DNA of 33,428 bases from Actinomycetota bacterium (GTDB lineage Bacteria > Actinomycetota > Actinomycetes > Streptosporangiales > Streptosporangiaceae), in NCBI GenBank assembly GCA_027314595.1, contig DAHVAN010000361.1:1-33428 (forward strand), given 5' to 3'. Position numbers and translations under genes: made by a program. Each line of letters begins with the position of its first letter. Position 1 is the stretch's first letter. Below the pieces are notes generated by a model. That model was not told the DNA's origin, made no database searches, and saw nothing but the letters and a program-made list of their open reading frames with translations. Below are positions 9,238 through 16,614 of this stretch, in pieces.

Positions 9238-9257
9238 CTCCATAATCGATTACGGAG
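9238..9257. promoter_or_regulatory. Palindrome in the leader of the aldolase operon
   Basis: CTCC-A-TAATCGATTA-C-GGAG is an inverted repeat centred on ATCGAT with one mismatched pair. It lies in an AT-rich stretch that stands out against GC-rich surroundings, about 140 nt before the aldolase start. Position and symmetry fit a dimeric repressor or activator site. No named regulator motif is recognised. Confidence 0.35.
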
Positions 9258-9302
9258 ACGCTCCACGGCAATAACCGCGTCATAAAGCCAACGCCGGTAG
9301 CC

Positions 9303-9374
9303 GTTATTGAGTAAGTGCGAGTATAAAGTATAGGCCTCCGATGATACTTATCGCTCATCAAATAACTCAATAAC
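9303..9374. promoter_or_regulatory. Nested inverted repeats just upstream of the aldolase gene
   Basis: GTTATTGAGT (9303-9312) pairs exactly with ACTCAATAAC (9365-9374). Within it AAGTAT (9326-9331) pairs with ATACTT (9344-9349). The region is markedly AT-rich and ends 9 nt before the AAGGAGG ribosome site at 9384-9390. It could be a 5'-leader hairpin controlling translation or attenuation of the second gene block, or a promoter with flanking operator arms. Confidence 0.4.
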
Positions 9375-9396
9375 CAGAACATCAAGGAGGATGGGT

Positions 9397-10428
9397 ATGT
9401 CCGAAGTAAAGGATCTACCCCTGGCGGCTGAGATTCTTGATGCGACACTCCGTGATGGCTCATACGCGGTCGACTTCCAGCTTGACGATAAATTCGTCGT
9501 CGAGTTCCTCGGTCGGCTTAATGAGACACCCATTAAAAAGATCGAGATCGGCCATGGTCTCGGGTTCGAGGCGGAACGCTCCGGCGTCAAGCCAAGCAGC
9601 ATAGGCCTGCGGCGGTGGTGCGAAATCGCCCGCTCGGAACTGACGGCCTCGTCTTGGGGCATGTTCGCCCAGCCCGGGTTCAGCCAGCTCTCGACGCTCA
9701 CCGAACTCTGCGGCGAGGGCATGTCATTCGTCCGCATCGGTATGGAGGCGGAGCGGGTCCCCGAGCGCCTCGACTACATCGAGCGGGCCACCGAGGTCTG
9801 CGGTGAAGTCTACCTCAACCTCATGAAGACCAGCGACACGCCCGTCGGGGAACTGCCCGGCCTGCTGAGCGGGGTCACGTCGGCCATCTCCGGTCTTTAC
9901 GTCGTCGACTCGCATGGCTCCATGCTGCCAAGCGATGTGCACCGCTACGTGACGGCGGCGAGGGAGTGCTTCCCGGTCATCGGATTCCACGGCCACGACA
10001 ACCTCGGCATGGCCAACGCCAACAGCCTCGCCGCGCTCGAGGCGGGCGCCGCGATCGTCGACGGGACGCTCGACGGCATCGGCCGGGGCGCCGGCAACGC
10101 GGAGACCGAGTCGCTGGCCGGCATCTTCAGCGTCCTCGGCGAGGATCGGTTCGATTACAAGAAGCTGGCCAAGCTGGCGGAATTCTGCCGGAGCAGCCTG
10201 AACCTCCTGCCCGAGAATCGGAACATGCAGGTGCTAGGCGGCGTGATCGGAATCCATTCCGGATTCTTCCCGCTCATAGAAGAACTCTGCGGTGAAATCA
10301 CCGTTGACCCGGCCTCCTTGATGGAGATGGCCGTCGGGCTTGCGCCGAGAAGCGTGGGCAAGAACGATCTTAGCGCCGCGGCGAAGCGAATGGCCGAGCA
10401 CGCGGCAGCGGCCCAGGCAACCATTTAA
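9397..10428 (+). CDS. HMGL-like / 4-hydroxy-2-oxovalerate aldolase family enzyme
   Basis: A 343-residue DRE-TIM metallolyase. The start is ATG 9397 rather than the in-frame ATG 9391, because AAGGAGG ends at 9390 and needs a spacer. The N-terminal DATLRDGSY (15-23) carries the metal and catalytic Asp/Arg pair. GFHGHDNLG holds the HxH metal ligands at about 198 and 200, followed by VDGTLDGIGRGAGNAETE. These match the DmpG/HpaI-independent class II aldolases, which join or cleave pyruvate and an aldehyde through a divalent metal. The partner acylating aldehyde dehydrogenase found in catabolic operons and in nikkomycin clusters is absent. In this cluster it probably makes a 4-hydroxy-2-oxo acid precursor for one NRPS monomer; homocitrate/isopropylmalate-type condensation is the alternative. 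It is first gene of the second block. Confidence 0.85.
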   Translation: MSEVKDLPLAAEILDATLRDGSYAVDFQLDDKFVVEFLGRLNETPIKKIEIGHGLGFEAERSGVKPSSIGLRRWCEIARSELTASSWGMFAQPGFSQLSTLTELCGEGMSFVRIGMEAERVPERLDYIERATEVCGEVYLNLMKTSDTPVGELPGLLSGVTSAISGLYVVDSHGSMLPSDVHRYVTAARECFPVIGFHGHDNLGMANANSLAALEAGAAIVDGTLDGIGRGAGNAETESLAGIFSVLGEDRFDYKKLAKLAEFCRSSLNLLPENRNMQVLGGVIGIHSGFFPLIEELCGEITVDPASLMEMAVGLAPRSVGKNDLSAAAKRMAEHAAAAQATI

Positions 10429-10465
10429 GCGTGGCATTCAAAAATGCCGTACTAGGAGGAACGCG

Positions 10466-11305
10466 GTGAGACTGACGCGGTTCGACACCGGAGATGGTTC
10501 TCAGATATACGCGAGTCACCACGGGAGCTGGATACCGCTCTCTGGCCTCAGCGGATACGAGGCTCCGGCTCGCATCACCGACCTGCTCGACGATGCGCGG
10601 CAGCGGGAACTCGCGACGCTGCTCGATTCCCAGGCGGTCGCGGGCGTGGCCGACATCCGGCTCGATGACGCCGCGACCGTCCTCGACGGCGGTGACATCT
10701 GGGGAGCGGGCCTGAACTACCGTGGGCACTCCGAGGACCTGGCGGCCGAGCAGCCCGCGTCGGGACCCGGGTCATACCTGAGGCCGAGAAGCTGCCTCAT
10801 CGGCAACGGGCAGCGCATCGAGCTGCCGTCGCACAGCAAGCGAGTGACCGCGGAAGCGGAACTCGGCCTCATCGTCGGCCGGGAATGCAAGAACGTGCGG
10901 CGGGACGCCTGGCGGTCGGTCATCGCCGGGGTCACGGCCGTCCTCGACCTGACCGCGGAAGACGCCGTTCGCGAGAACCCGCGCTACATCCCCTGGGCCA
11001 AGGGCTTCGACACGTTCTGCAGCGTCGGTCCCCAGCTGGTGACCCTGGACGAGTTCGATGATGCGGCGCTGGCATCGATCCGCGTGTCGACCGTTCGCAA
11101 CGCTACGGTCGTCGCTTCCGCGCTCGTGTCCGACATGAAGTACGACCTGGGCTACCTGGTCGAGTACTTCACGGCCGGCCGGACCCTTTCGCCGGGCACC
11201 GTCATCTGCACGGGAACCCCTGGCGCCGCGGTGATCAGCGCCGGGGACTCGATCGAGTCCATTGTCGAGAACGTGGGCACCCTGGCTCACACCGTAAAGA
11301 GGTAA
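10466..11305 (+). CDS. Fumarylacetoacetate hydrolase (FAH) family enzyme
   Basis: A 279-residue protein starting at GTG 10466, behind a strong AGGAGGA site (10455-10461), 37 nt after the aldolase. The FAH fold is recognised by GLNYRGH (about residue 83), the metal ligands in AEAELGLIVGRE and LDLTAED, WAKGFDTFCSVGPQLV, and the C-terminal GTVICTGTPG. Members act on 2-oxo acids as hydratases, isomerases, decarboxylases or C-C hydrolases, using Mg. Next to an aldolase that yields 4-hydroxy-2-oxo acids, a dehydratase/hydratase, tautomerase or decarboxylase step on that product is the best guess. The exact reaction cannot be read from sequence. Confidence 0.85.
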   Translation: MRLTRFDTGDGSQIYASHHGSWIPLSGLSGYEAPARITDLLDDARQRELATLLDSQAVAGVADIRLDDAATVLDGGDIWGAGLNYRGHSEDLAAEQPASGPGSYLRPRSCLIGNGQRIELPSHSKRVTAEAELGLIVGRECKNVRRDAWRSVIAGVTAVLDLTAEDAVRENPRYIPWAKGFDTFCSVGPQLVTLDEFDDAALASIRVSTVRNATVVASALVSDMKYDLGYLVEYFTAGRTLSPGTVICTGTPGAAVISAGDSIESIVENVGTLAHTVKR

Positions 11306-11309
11306 ACGC

Positions 11310-13031
11310 GTGACCGTTCAGCAGCTATCGGTGGTGGGAGCGATCGAGCGCGCCATCGCGGACTGGCCCGGGTGCGGTGCCATCGAGACGGCCGACGGGA
11401 GCATCAGCTACCGGGAACTTGGTGAGCAGGTCCGCGACTTCGCCGCCCGGCTGGAATGCCGGACCGGGCCCGGCGAGTTCGTCGGCATCGAGGCCGACAG
11501 GACCGCCGGCTCCATTGTCGCCATGGTCGGAGCGCTGACCGCCGGACGCCCGTTCGTGTTCATCGACCCGCGCGACAGCGCGACCTCGAACAAGAGCAAG
11601 GTGTCATCGCTCGGCCTCGGCCTGCTCGCCCGGTCCCCTTCGCCATCGAAGGCCCCCGAGCTAGCCGAGGTGCCAGCCCAGTGGCGCGGTGACCAGGAAG
11701 ATCCCGGACCGCGGGCGCTCGCGGAGCAACCGGGCGGTATCGGCTACGCGATCTACACGTCGGGCTCGACCGGCGAATCGAAGTGCGTGCTGGTCCGGGC
11801 CGACCCGCTGGCCAGCATGGTCCGGGACCACGTGCGCCGCCTGGCGCTCGGCCCGCGGAGCCGCACGCTGCAGTTCGCCCGGCTGACCTTCGACGGGTGC
11901 ATCACCGAGATCTTGTGGACGCTGACCTCGGGCGCCTGCCTGGTGGTGCTGGGGGAGGAGCGGCTCAGCCCGGGGCCGGTGCTACAGGACACGCTTGAGC
12001 GGTTCGGTATTACCCACCTGAAGACGACGCCGTTCGCGCTGACCGCGACCGAGCCAACCGGCGCGATGAGCCTGCGGCATGTGATCAATGGCGGCGGGGC
12101 CTGCCGCCAGGCGGTGGTCAGGAAGTGGGCGTCGGCCGCGGCGTTCCACAACGCCTACGGGACCACGGAGACCACCGTCTGCACCTTTCTCAGCGACGCG
12201 CTTGACCCCGATGACTGCGTCGAGTCGGTGCCGCTTGGCGAGGTGGTGGGCGACTGCGGCTACGACATCGTCGCGGCGCCGACGGCGGCCGGTGGCGATC
12301 TCGCCGAGGCCCGGGCGACCCGCGGTGAGCTCGTCATCACCGGCGAGAGCGTCGCGGTCGGCTACCTGACCGCGCAGGGCGTGCGGCTGTTCGTCGACGA
12401 CGACGGCAACCGGTTCTACCGGACCGGCGATATCGTCGAGCGCCGCGACGGGCAGGTCTTCTTCGTCGAACGGGCGGACCGGCAGCTGAAGGTCCGAGGC
12501 TACCGCCTCGATCCCGGTGAGATCGAGACCGCGGCGTGCCGTCTCGGCGGTGTCCTCGAGGCGGTGGTGACGGCCGAGTCCCACGAGGGCGCGGACGATT
12601 CCGCTGCCGATGCCCTGGTGTGTTACTACCAGGGCACCGCCGCTCCCCGCGAGCTGCGCTCGCACCTGGAAGCGGTCCTCGACCCCTACAAGGTTCCCTC
12701 CGTGATCAAGCAGGTCGACGCGCTGCCCTACACGCCGAACGGCAAGGTCGATCGGGACGCGCTCCGGGTCGGCCGCCGCTCCGCGGCGGACACCAGCCCC
12801 GTCCCGGCTGCACCGGAGGAGCAGGTCCTCGAGCTGGTTCGTCAGCTCACCGGCGTGAGTGACGCCGGCCCCGACGACAACTTCTTCGAGCTGGGCGGTG
12901 ACTCCGCCTCCACAGTGATCCTGGTCAATAAGCTGAAGGAACTCGGCTGGATGAGCGCTGGCGTGCGGGACGTGCTCAGGGCGGCGGACCTGAGCACGCT
13001 GACCAGCGAACTACGCGAACGGATGGGGTGA
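11310..13031 (+). CDS. NRPS loading module, A-PCP, with Asp/Asn-like pocket
   Basis: A 573-residue protein starting at GTG 11310, 4 nt after the FAH gene, with AAGAGG at 11297-11302. The adenylation domain shows YTSGSTGESK from residue 149, YGTTET near 283, YRTGDI, and NGKVDRD near the end. The carrier domain has ELGGDSAS with the phosphopantetheine Ser at about 532. No condensation domain is present, so it should start the chain or deliver a tethered amino acid for tailoring. Eye alignment to GrsA-PheA gives D-G-T-K-I-G-A-V-C-K. This shares D, T, K, G, V and K with the Asn code DLTKLGEVGK, and the Lys at the fourth position is typical of Asp/Asn pockets. Activation of Asp, Asn or a close relative is inferred. 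The A domain is rather short around A1-A3. An asparagine-synthetase-like gene follows 5 nt downstream. Confidence 0.92.
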   Translation: MTVQQLSVVGAIERAIADWPGCGAIETADGSISYRELGEQVRDFAARLECRTGPGEFVGIEADRTAGSIVAMVGALTAGRPFVFIDPRDSATSNKSKVSSLGLGLLARSPSPSKAPELAEVPAQWRGDQEDPGPRALAEQPGGIGYAIYTSGSTGESKCVLVRADPLASMVRDHVRRLALGPRSRTLQFARLTFDGCITEILWTLTSGACLVVLGEERLSPGPVLQDTLERFGITHLKTTPFALTATEPTGAMSLRHVINGGGACRQAVVRKWASAAAFHNAYGTTETTVCTFLSDALDPDDCVESVPLGEVVGDCGYDIVAAPTAAGGDLAEARATRGELVITGESVAVGYLTAQGVRLFVDDDGNRFYRTGDIVERRDGQVFFVERADRQLKVRGYRLDPGEIETAACRLGGVLEAVVTAESHEGADDSAADALVCYYQGTAAPRELRSHLEAVLDPYKVPSVIKQVDALPYTPNGKVDRDALRVGRRSAADTSPVPAAPEEQVLELVRQLTGVSDAGPDDNFFELGGDSASTVILVNKLKELGWMSAGVRDVLRAADLSTLTSELRERMG

Positions 13032-13036
13032 TCGCG

Positions 13037-14812
13037 ATGTGTGGCGTGTGCGGGACCTTCGCACCGGACGGTCGGCTCGACCGGAGCGTCACCGCTGCCC
13101 TGCACGCTCGGCTTGTCCACCGGGGACCGGACGAGACCTACTCGCTGAACACCGAGACGATTGCCGCGAAGCTCGGCCGCCTCGGCATGACGGGCCTAGT
13201 GGACGGCTGGCAGCCGGCCGAGGACCGCGGCGGTCGCTATGTGGCCATGACCAACGGCGAGGTGTTCAACTCCGCGTCCCTGGCCGAGCAGCTGGGGACG
13301 GCAGGGCAGGCGAACGGCGTTGACGTCGCGGTCATACCCGAGCTCGTGGCCCAGCACGGGATCAAGGGGCTCAGCCTGGTGGACGGGCAGTTCGCCACGG
13401 TCGTCTTCGACCGGGCCGAGAACGCGCTGTTCCTGGCCAGGGACCGGTTCGGCGTCTGCCCGATGTACTACACCGTGACCGGCTCGCAGGTCCACTTCTG
13501 CTCGGAGATCAAGCCGCTCGTGCAGTGCCTCGACCGCTCCTGGGAGGTCGACATCGGCGCGGTTGACCAGTACTTTTCGCTCGGCAACGTCGTCGCGCCG
13601 AGAACCCTCGTGCGGGGAGTGCGGGCCGTGCCCGCGGGCTGCGCGGTCCGGTTCGGCCCGGACGGCCAGGAGACCATGCGCTACTGGCGCTACGGAGAGT
13701 TCTCTCCGGCGGCGGTCCCGGTGTCCGCGGCGGACATCAGGGCAAGCCTCAGGCAGTCGATCAGGGATCGCCTGCGGGCCGATGTGGAGATCGGCGCCTA
13801 CCTGAGCGGCGGGTTCGACTCCACCGCGATCGTGCTGGAATCGGCCGCCCTCCTCGACCGGCCGGTCAGGACGTTTTCGGTGGTGTTCGACGATCCCGCG
13901 CTTGACGAGGGGCGCTTCCAGCGCGCGGTGGCCGAGCGCGCCGCGAGCAAGCACGAGCAGGTGCTGTGCCGCAAGAGCGACATCGCGTCGAGGTTCGAGG
14001 AGATGGTCAGGCACTGCTGCTATCCGCAGCGCGAGACCTACAACGTCGCCGCCATGATGCTGGCGGGCACCGTGCGATCCTCCGGGGTCAAGGGAGTCGT
14101 CTCGGGCGAGGGGGCGGATGAGCTGTTCTTCGGTTACGACTCGTACGCCTTTGACAGCGCTCCTCGATCGAATCGGCCGTCCTCCGAGGAAAACGAGCAG
14201 GCGTGGGGACGGGCGGACTTCGGCTGGGAGGTCAACTGGCGAAAGGTAAACAAACGGCGGGATAAGTATTTCTCACGGGAAGCCCGTGAGGCGCTCGCGG
14301 GCAACGAGTTCTGGCGGACGAGGCTCATACCGTTCTCGGCGGACGAGGTGAAGTCGCTCTCGATGATGCAGTTGCGCTCCATCGCCGACGTGTACATTCA
14401 GCTCTCCGGCCACCTGCTCGGTGATCACGGCGACTCGATGCTCATGAGCAACTCCATCGAAGGCCGGTATCCGTTCCTCGGTAATTCGGTCGTCGCCATG
14501 GCTCAGCAGATCGACGACAACGCGAAAGTAGTTGATTTTGAGGGAAAGGCCTGCCTCAAGTCGGCTTACGCGGGAATTGTTCAGGAATCCGTCCTGCGGC
14601 GGGGCAAGCACGGGTTCACCGCCTACGGCCTGCGGTCGGTTACTGACTCGCGAACCTGGGACGACTGGCGCGGCCTGGTCGAGGCAAGCGGCATACTCGC
14701 CCGCGACTGCCTCGACGACGCCACCGGGCCTGATTCGCCGGATAAGTGGGACTTTAGCGTCAGCGCCATCAGCATCGCCATGGTGATGGACGAGCTGGCG
14801 CTCGGTCTCTGA
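13037..14812 (+). CDS. Asparagine synthetase (glutamine-hydrolysing)-like amidotransferase
   Basis: A 591-residue AsnB-type enzyme. The start must be ATG 13037, since this places the class II glutaminase nucleophile at Cys2 (MCGVCGTF); the in-frame GTG three codons upstream would bury it. The glutaminase half has VHRGPDE and TNGEVFN. The synthetase half has the PP-loop SGGFDS at 257-262 and SGEGADELFFGY from about 356. All catalytic features of Gln-dependent amide synthesis through an acyl-AMP intermediate are present. This argues against a beta-lactam synthetase, which lacks Cys2 function. It likely amidates a carboxylate in the pathway, possibly the side chain of the Asp-like unit loaded by the preceding A-PCP protein. 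The gap to that gene is 5 nt, so co-translation is likely. Confidence 0.9.
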   Translation: MCGVCGTFAPDGRLDRSVTAALHARLVHRGPDETYSLNTETIAAKLGRLGMTGLVDGWQPAEDRGGRYVAMTNGEVFNSASLAEQLGTAGQANGVDVAVIPELVAQHGIKGLSLVDGQFATVVFDRAENALFLARDRFGVCPMYYTVTGSQVHFCSEIKPLVQCLDRSWEVDIGAVDQYFSLGNVVAPRTLVRGVRAVPAGCAVRFGPDGQETMRYWRYGEFSPAAVPVSAADIRASLRQSIRDRLRADVEIGAYLSGGFDSTAIVLESAALLDRPVRTFSVVFDDPALDEGRFQRAVAERAASKHEQVLCRKSDIASRFEEMVRHCCYPQRETYNVAAMMLAGTVRSSGVKGVVSGEGADELFFGYDSYAFDSAPRSNRPSSEENEQAWGRADFGWEVNWRKVNKRRDKYFSREAREALAGNEFWRTRLIPFSADEVKSLSMMQLRSIADVYIQLSGHLLGDHGDSMLMSNSIEGRYPFLGNSVVAMAQQIDDNAKVVDFEGKACLKSAYAGIVQESVLRRGKHGFTAYGLRSVTDSRTWDDWRGLVEASGILARDCLDDATGPDSPDKWDFSVSAISIAMVMDELALGL

Positions 14813-14893
14813 CCGCTGATTTTCCTGAGCCATTAACGGCGCGCCATAAAAGGGGCCATCGGAAAATCCAAGAAGCGGCCAGGAAGGAAGTCA

Positions 14894-16363
14894 ATGCGCA
14901 CAATACTCGAGGACCTGCTTAAGGCGCTGCCCGAGCGGGACGTGCCTGCGGTGGAAGATTGCGCCACGAAACTGTATGACGCCTTGCCGAGTAAGGCCGA
15001 ACTAGGGCAGCACACGGTGATGGTCGCTTACGGCGGCGGCAAGGACAGCGCTTATGCGGTGGCGTTCGTGCGCGCGGTCCACCTGACCCTCGCAGAACGG
15101 CACGGCGAGACCTTCAAGCTGCGTTTGGTGACGATGCGGCACGGCGGAATGCCGTACCAGGTCATGCTGAACATTGACCGCACCTATCACGCGCTTGGGC
15201 TGTACCACGATCAGGACGCCGAGCTCCTGCTCGTGGAGGGCGATAAGGTCGTGCCCTTCGACAGGGACCGGCGAATGCCACATCGGATCATCGAATTCAA
15301 CCGGATCGACATGCTCATGTCCGGGCACCGCACGTATGGGGACGGCCGCGCCGTCTTCTGCAACGCCTGCAACGTGAACGTGGCGAACTCCTTCGGCGTC
15401 GCGGCCCGCCATGACGGTGGCGTGGACCTGATCATCACCGGCGACTCGCCGAAGGAGCAGCGCGACTACGTCCTGTGGCTCCGCCAGCTGGCCCGCGGCG
15501 CCGGCCAGAAGCCCGCCGACAGCAGGAAGGGGTTCAAGGCCACCCTGGAGACGCTCGACGGCCTCGCACGCGCCTACTTCCAGGAGATTCACGGTTCTAA
15601 CAACGCGGACAGGCTCAAGGACCGCGGCGTGACCGCGGACATCTCCACCGTGCTCGAGTTCTTCTCGATCTACGACTACACCGGCTACGCCTCGGGGGCG
15701 CACTGGAGGCTCCTGACGGACTTTCTCGGCTTCGTGTTCGATGAGATCGCGTTCAACTTTACCGAGTCCGACTGCGCAAACCCCGCGCTCATGGCCCACC
15801 TGCGCGGGCTGCGGACCGAGCATGCCTACGGACGCTCCTACGCTGAGGGCATCGCGCAGTACGTGGACTTCGCGCTTGAGCTGATGCGCAGAAAGCACTT
15901 CCCCGAGCATCTCGTCGCAGAGATGCGCGATCGCTACGGCACCGAGGACGGAGTCGCGGCGATGCGCAAGGTGGCGACGGAGTACGGCGAGGACACGTTC
16001 GGCCTCGACACCGAGCAGCTGGTCTGCATGGTGTACTCACCGTTCGCGGGGGGCGCGGTGAACCTGCACGACTACCTCGCCCGGGAGCAGCCCGGCCTGC
16101 TGGCGGAGGAGAACCGGATCCGGGCGCTGCTGACCGGGGCCGAGCATCGCGCGCTCGCCGCCCGCCTTGAGCGGATCAGCGGGCTGAGCGTGACCGACCT
16201 CCGGACCCTGCACGACGGCTCGCTATGGTCGCCGTTCGCCGGCCGGTCGGTTCAGCCGGGGGTCCTTCCGCTGGTCCAGGCGCGTGACCCGCACCAGAAG
16301 CTGATCACGGTCAAGCGCAATCCCGAGGGCGAGGAGGTTCTGGACCGGGTCGCCGGCCGCTAG
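14894..16363 (+). CDS. PP-loop (adenine-nucleotide alpha-hydrolase-like) protein of unknown function with CxxC motif
   Basis: A 489-residue protein starting at ATG 14894 behind AGGAAGGAAG. Residues 43-55 contain VAYGGGKDSAYAV, a variant of the SGGxDS PP-loop that binds ATP and activates a substrate as the adenylate. CNAC (Cys156, Cys159) lies in a segment like the metal- or sulfur-handling pair of TtuA/ThiI-type enzymes, followed by LIITGDSPKEQRDYV. The rest is largely helical and unfamiliar to me. PP-loop enzymes form amides, thioamides, thiolated bases or other ATP-activated products. A second amide-bond or thioamide-forming step, or an N-acyl/ureido ligation, is possible here. It lies 81 nt after the AsnB-like gene on the same strand, so it is very probably part of the pathway. 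Its specific reaction is not assignable. Confidence 0.75.
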   Translation: MRTILEDLLKALPERDVPAVEDCATKLYDALPSKAELGQHTVMVAYGGGKDSAYAVAFVRAVHLTLAERHGETFKLRLVTMRHGGMPYQVMLNIDRTYHALGLYHDQDAELLLVEGDKVVPFDRDRRMPHRIIEFNRIDMLMSGHRTYGDGRAVFCNACNVNVANSFGVAARHDGGVDLIITGDSPKEQRDYVLWLRQLARGAGQKPADSRKGFKATLETLDGLARAYFQEIHGSNNADRLKDRGVTADISTVLEFFSIYDYTGYASGAHWRLLTDFLGFVFDEIAFNFTESDCANPALMAHLRGLRTEHAYGRSYAEGIAQYVDFALELMRRKHFPEHLVAEMRDRYGTEDGVAAMRKVATEYGEDTFGLDTEQLVCMVYSPFAGGAVNLHDYLAREQPGLLAEENRIRALLTGAEHRALAARLERISGLSVTDLRTLHDGSLWSPFAGRSVQPGVLPLVQARDPHQKLITVKRNPEGEEVLDRVAGR

Positions 16364-16387
16364 GCGATCTCGGCCGAGGTCAGTGCG

Positions 16388-16409
16388 TTATGGATGGCCA
16401 CGGCCATAA
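16388..16409. terminator. Weak stem-loop between convergent genes
   Basis: TTATGG (16388-16393) pairs with CCATAA (16404-16409), enclosing GGCC-AC-GGCC-type complementarity. It lies just after the PP-loop gene stop in the 251-bp gap between convergent genes, where a bidirectional terminator is expected. No T-run follows. The remainder of the gap shows nothing recognisable. Confidence 0.3.
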
Positions 16410-16614
16410 GCGGGAAAGTCTTCGTTATTCGGAAACTCTACGCAATAAATTGAGCCGACGTCCCTGGTCGACCATTTAAGTGCAGCCGAGATGGCGAGCA
16501 GGGAAGCCGCGTACCCGAGGATCTCTCGCCTGGCGCCGTTGCCGTCACGTTATTTGCCCCAGAGCCCGCTGGTCGGCCGATGCCGGTCACGGAACCGGCA
16601 CCGGCCGCGCCGCA

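Noticed and set aside
7797-9266. Long minus-strand open frame over the MFS gene
   Set aside because: Highly charged low-complexity translation typical of an antisense shadow in GC-rich DNA.
13037-14812. Beta-lactam synthetase instead of asparagine-synthetase-like enzyme
   Set aside because: Cys2 is present directly after the start Met, and the glutaminase motifs are intact; beta-lactam synthetases have lost this activity.
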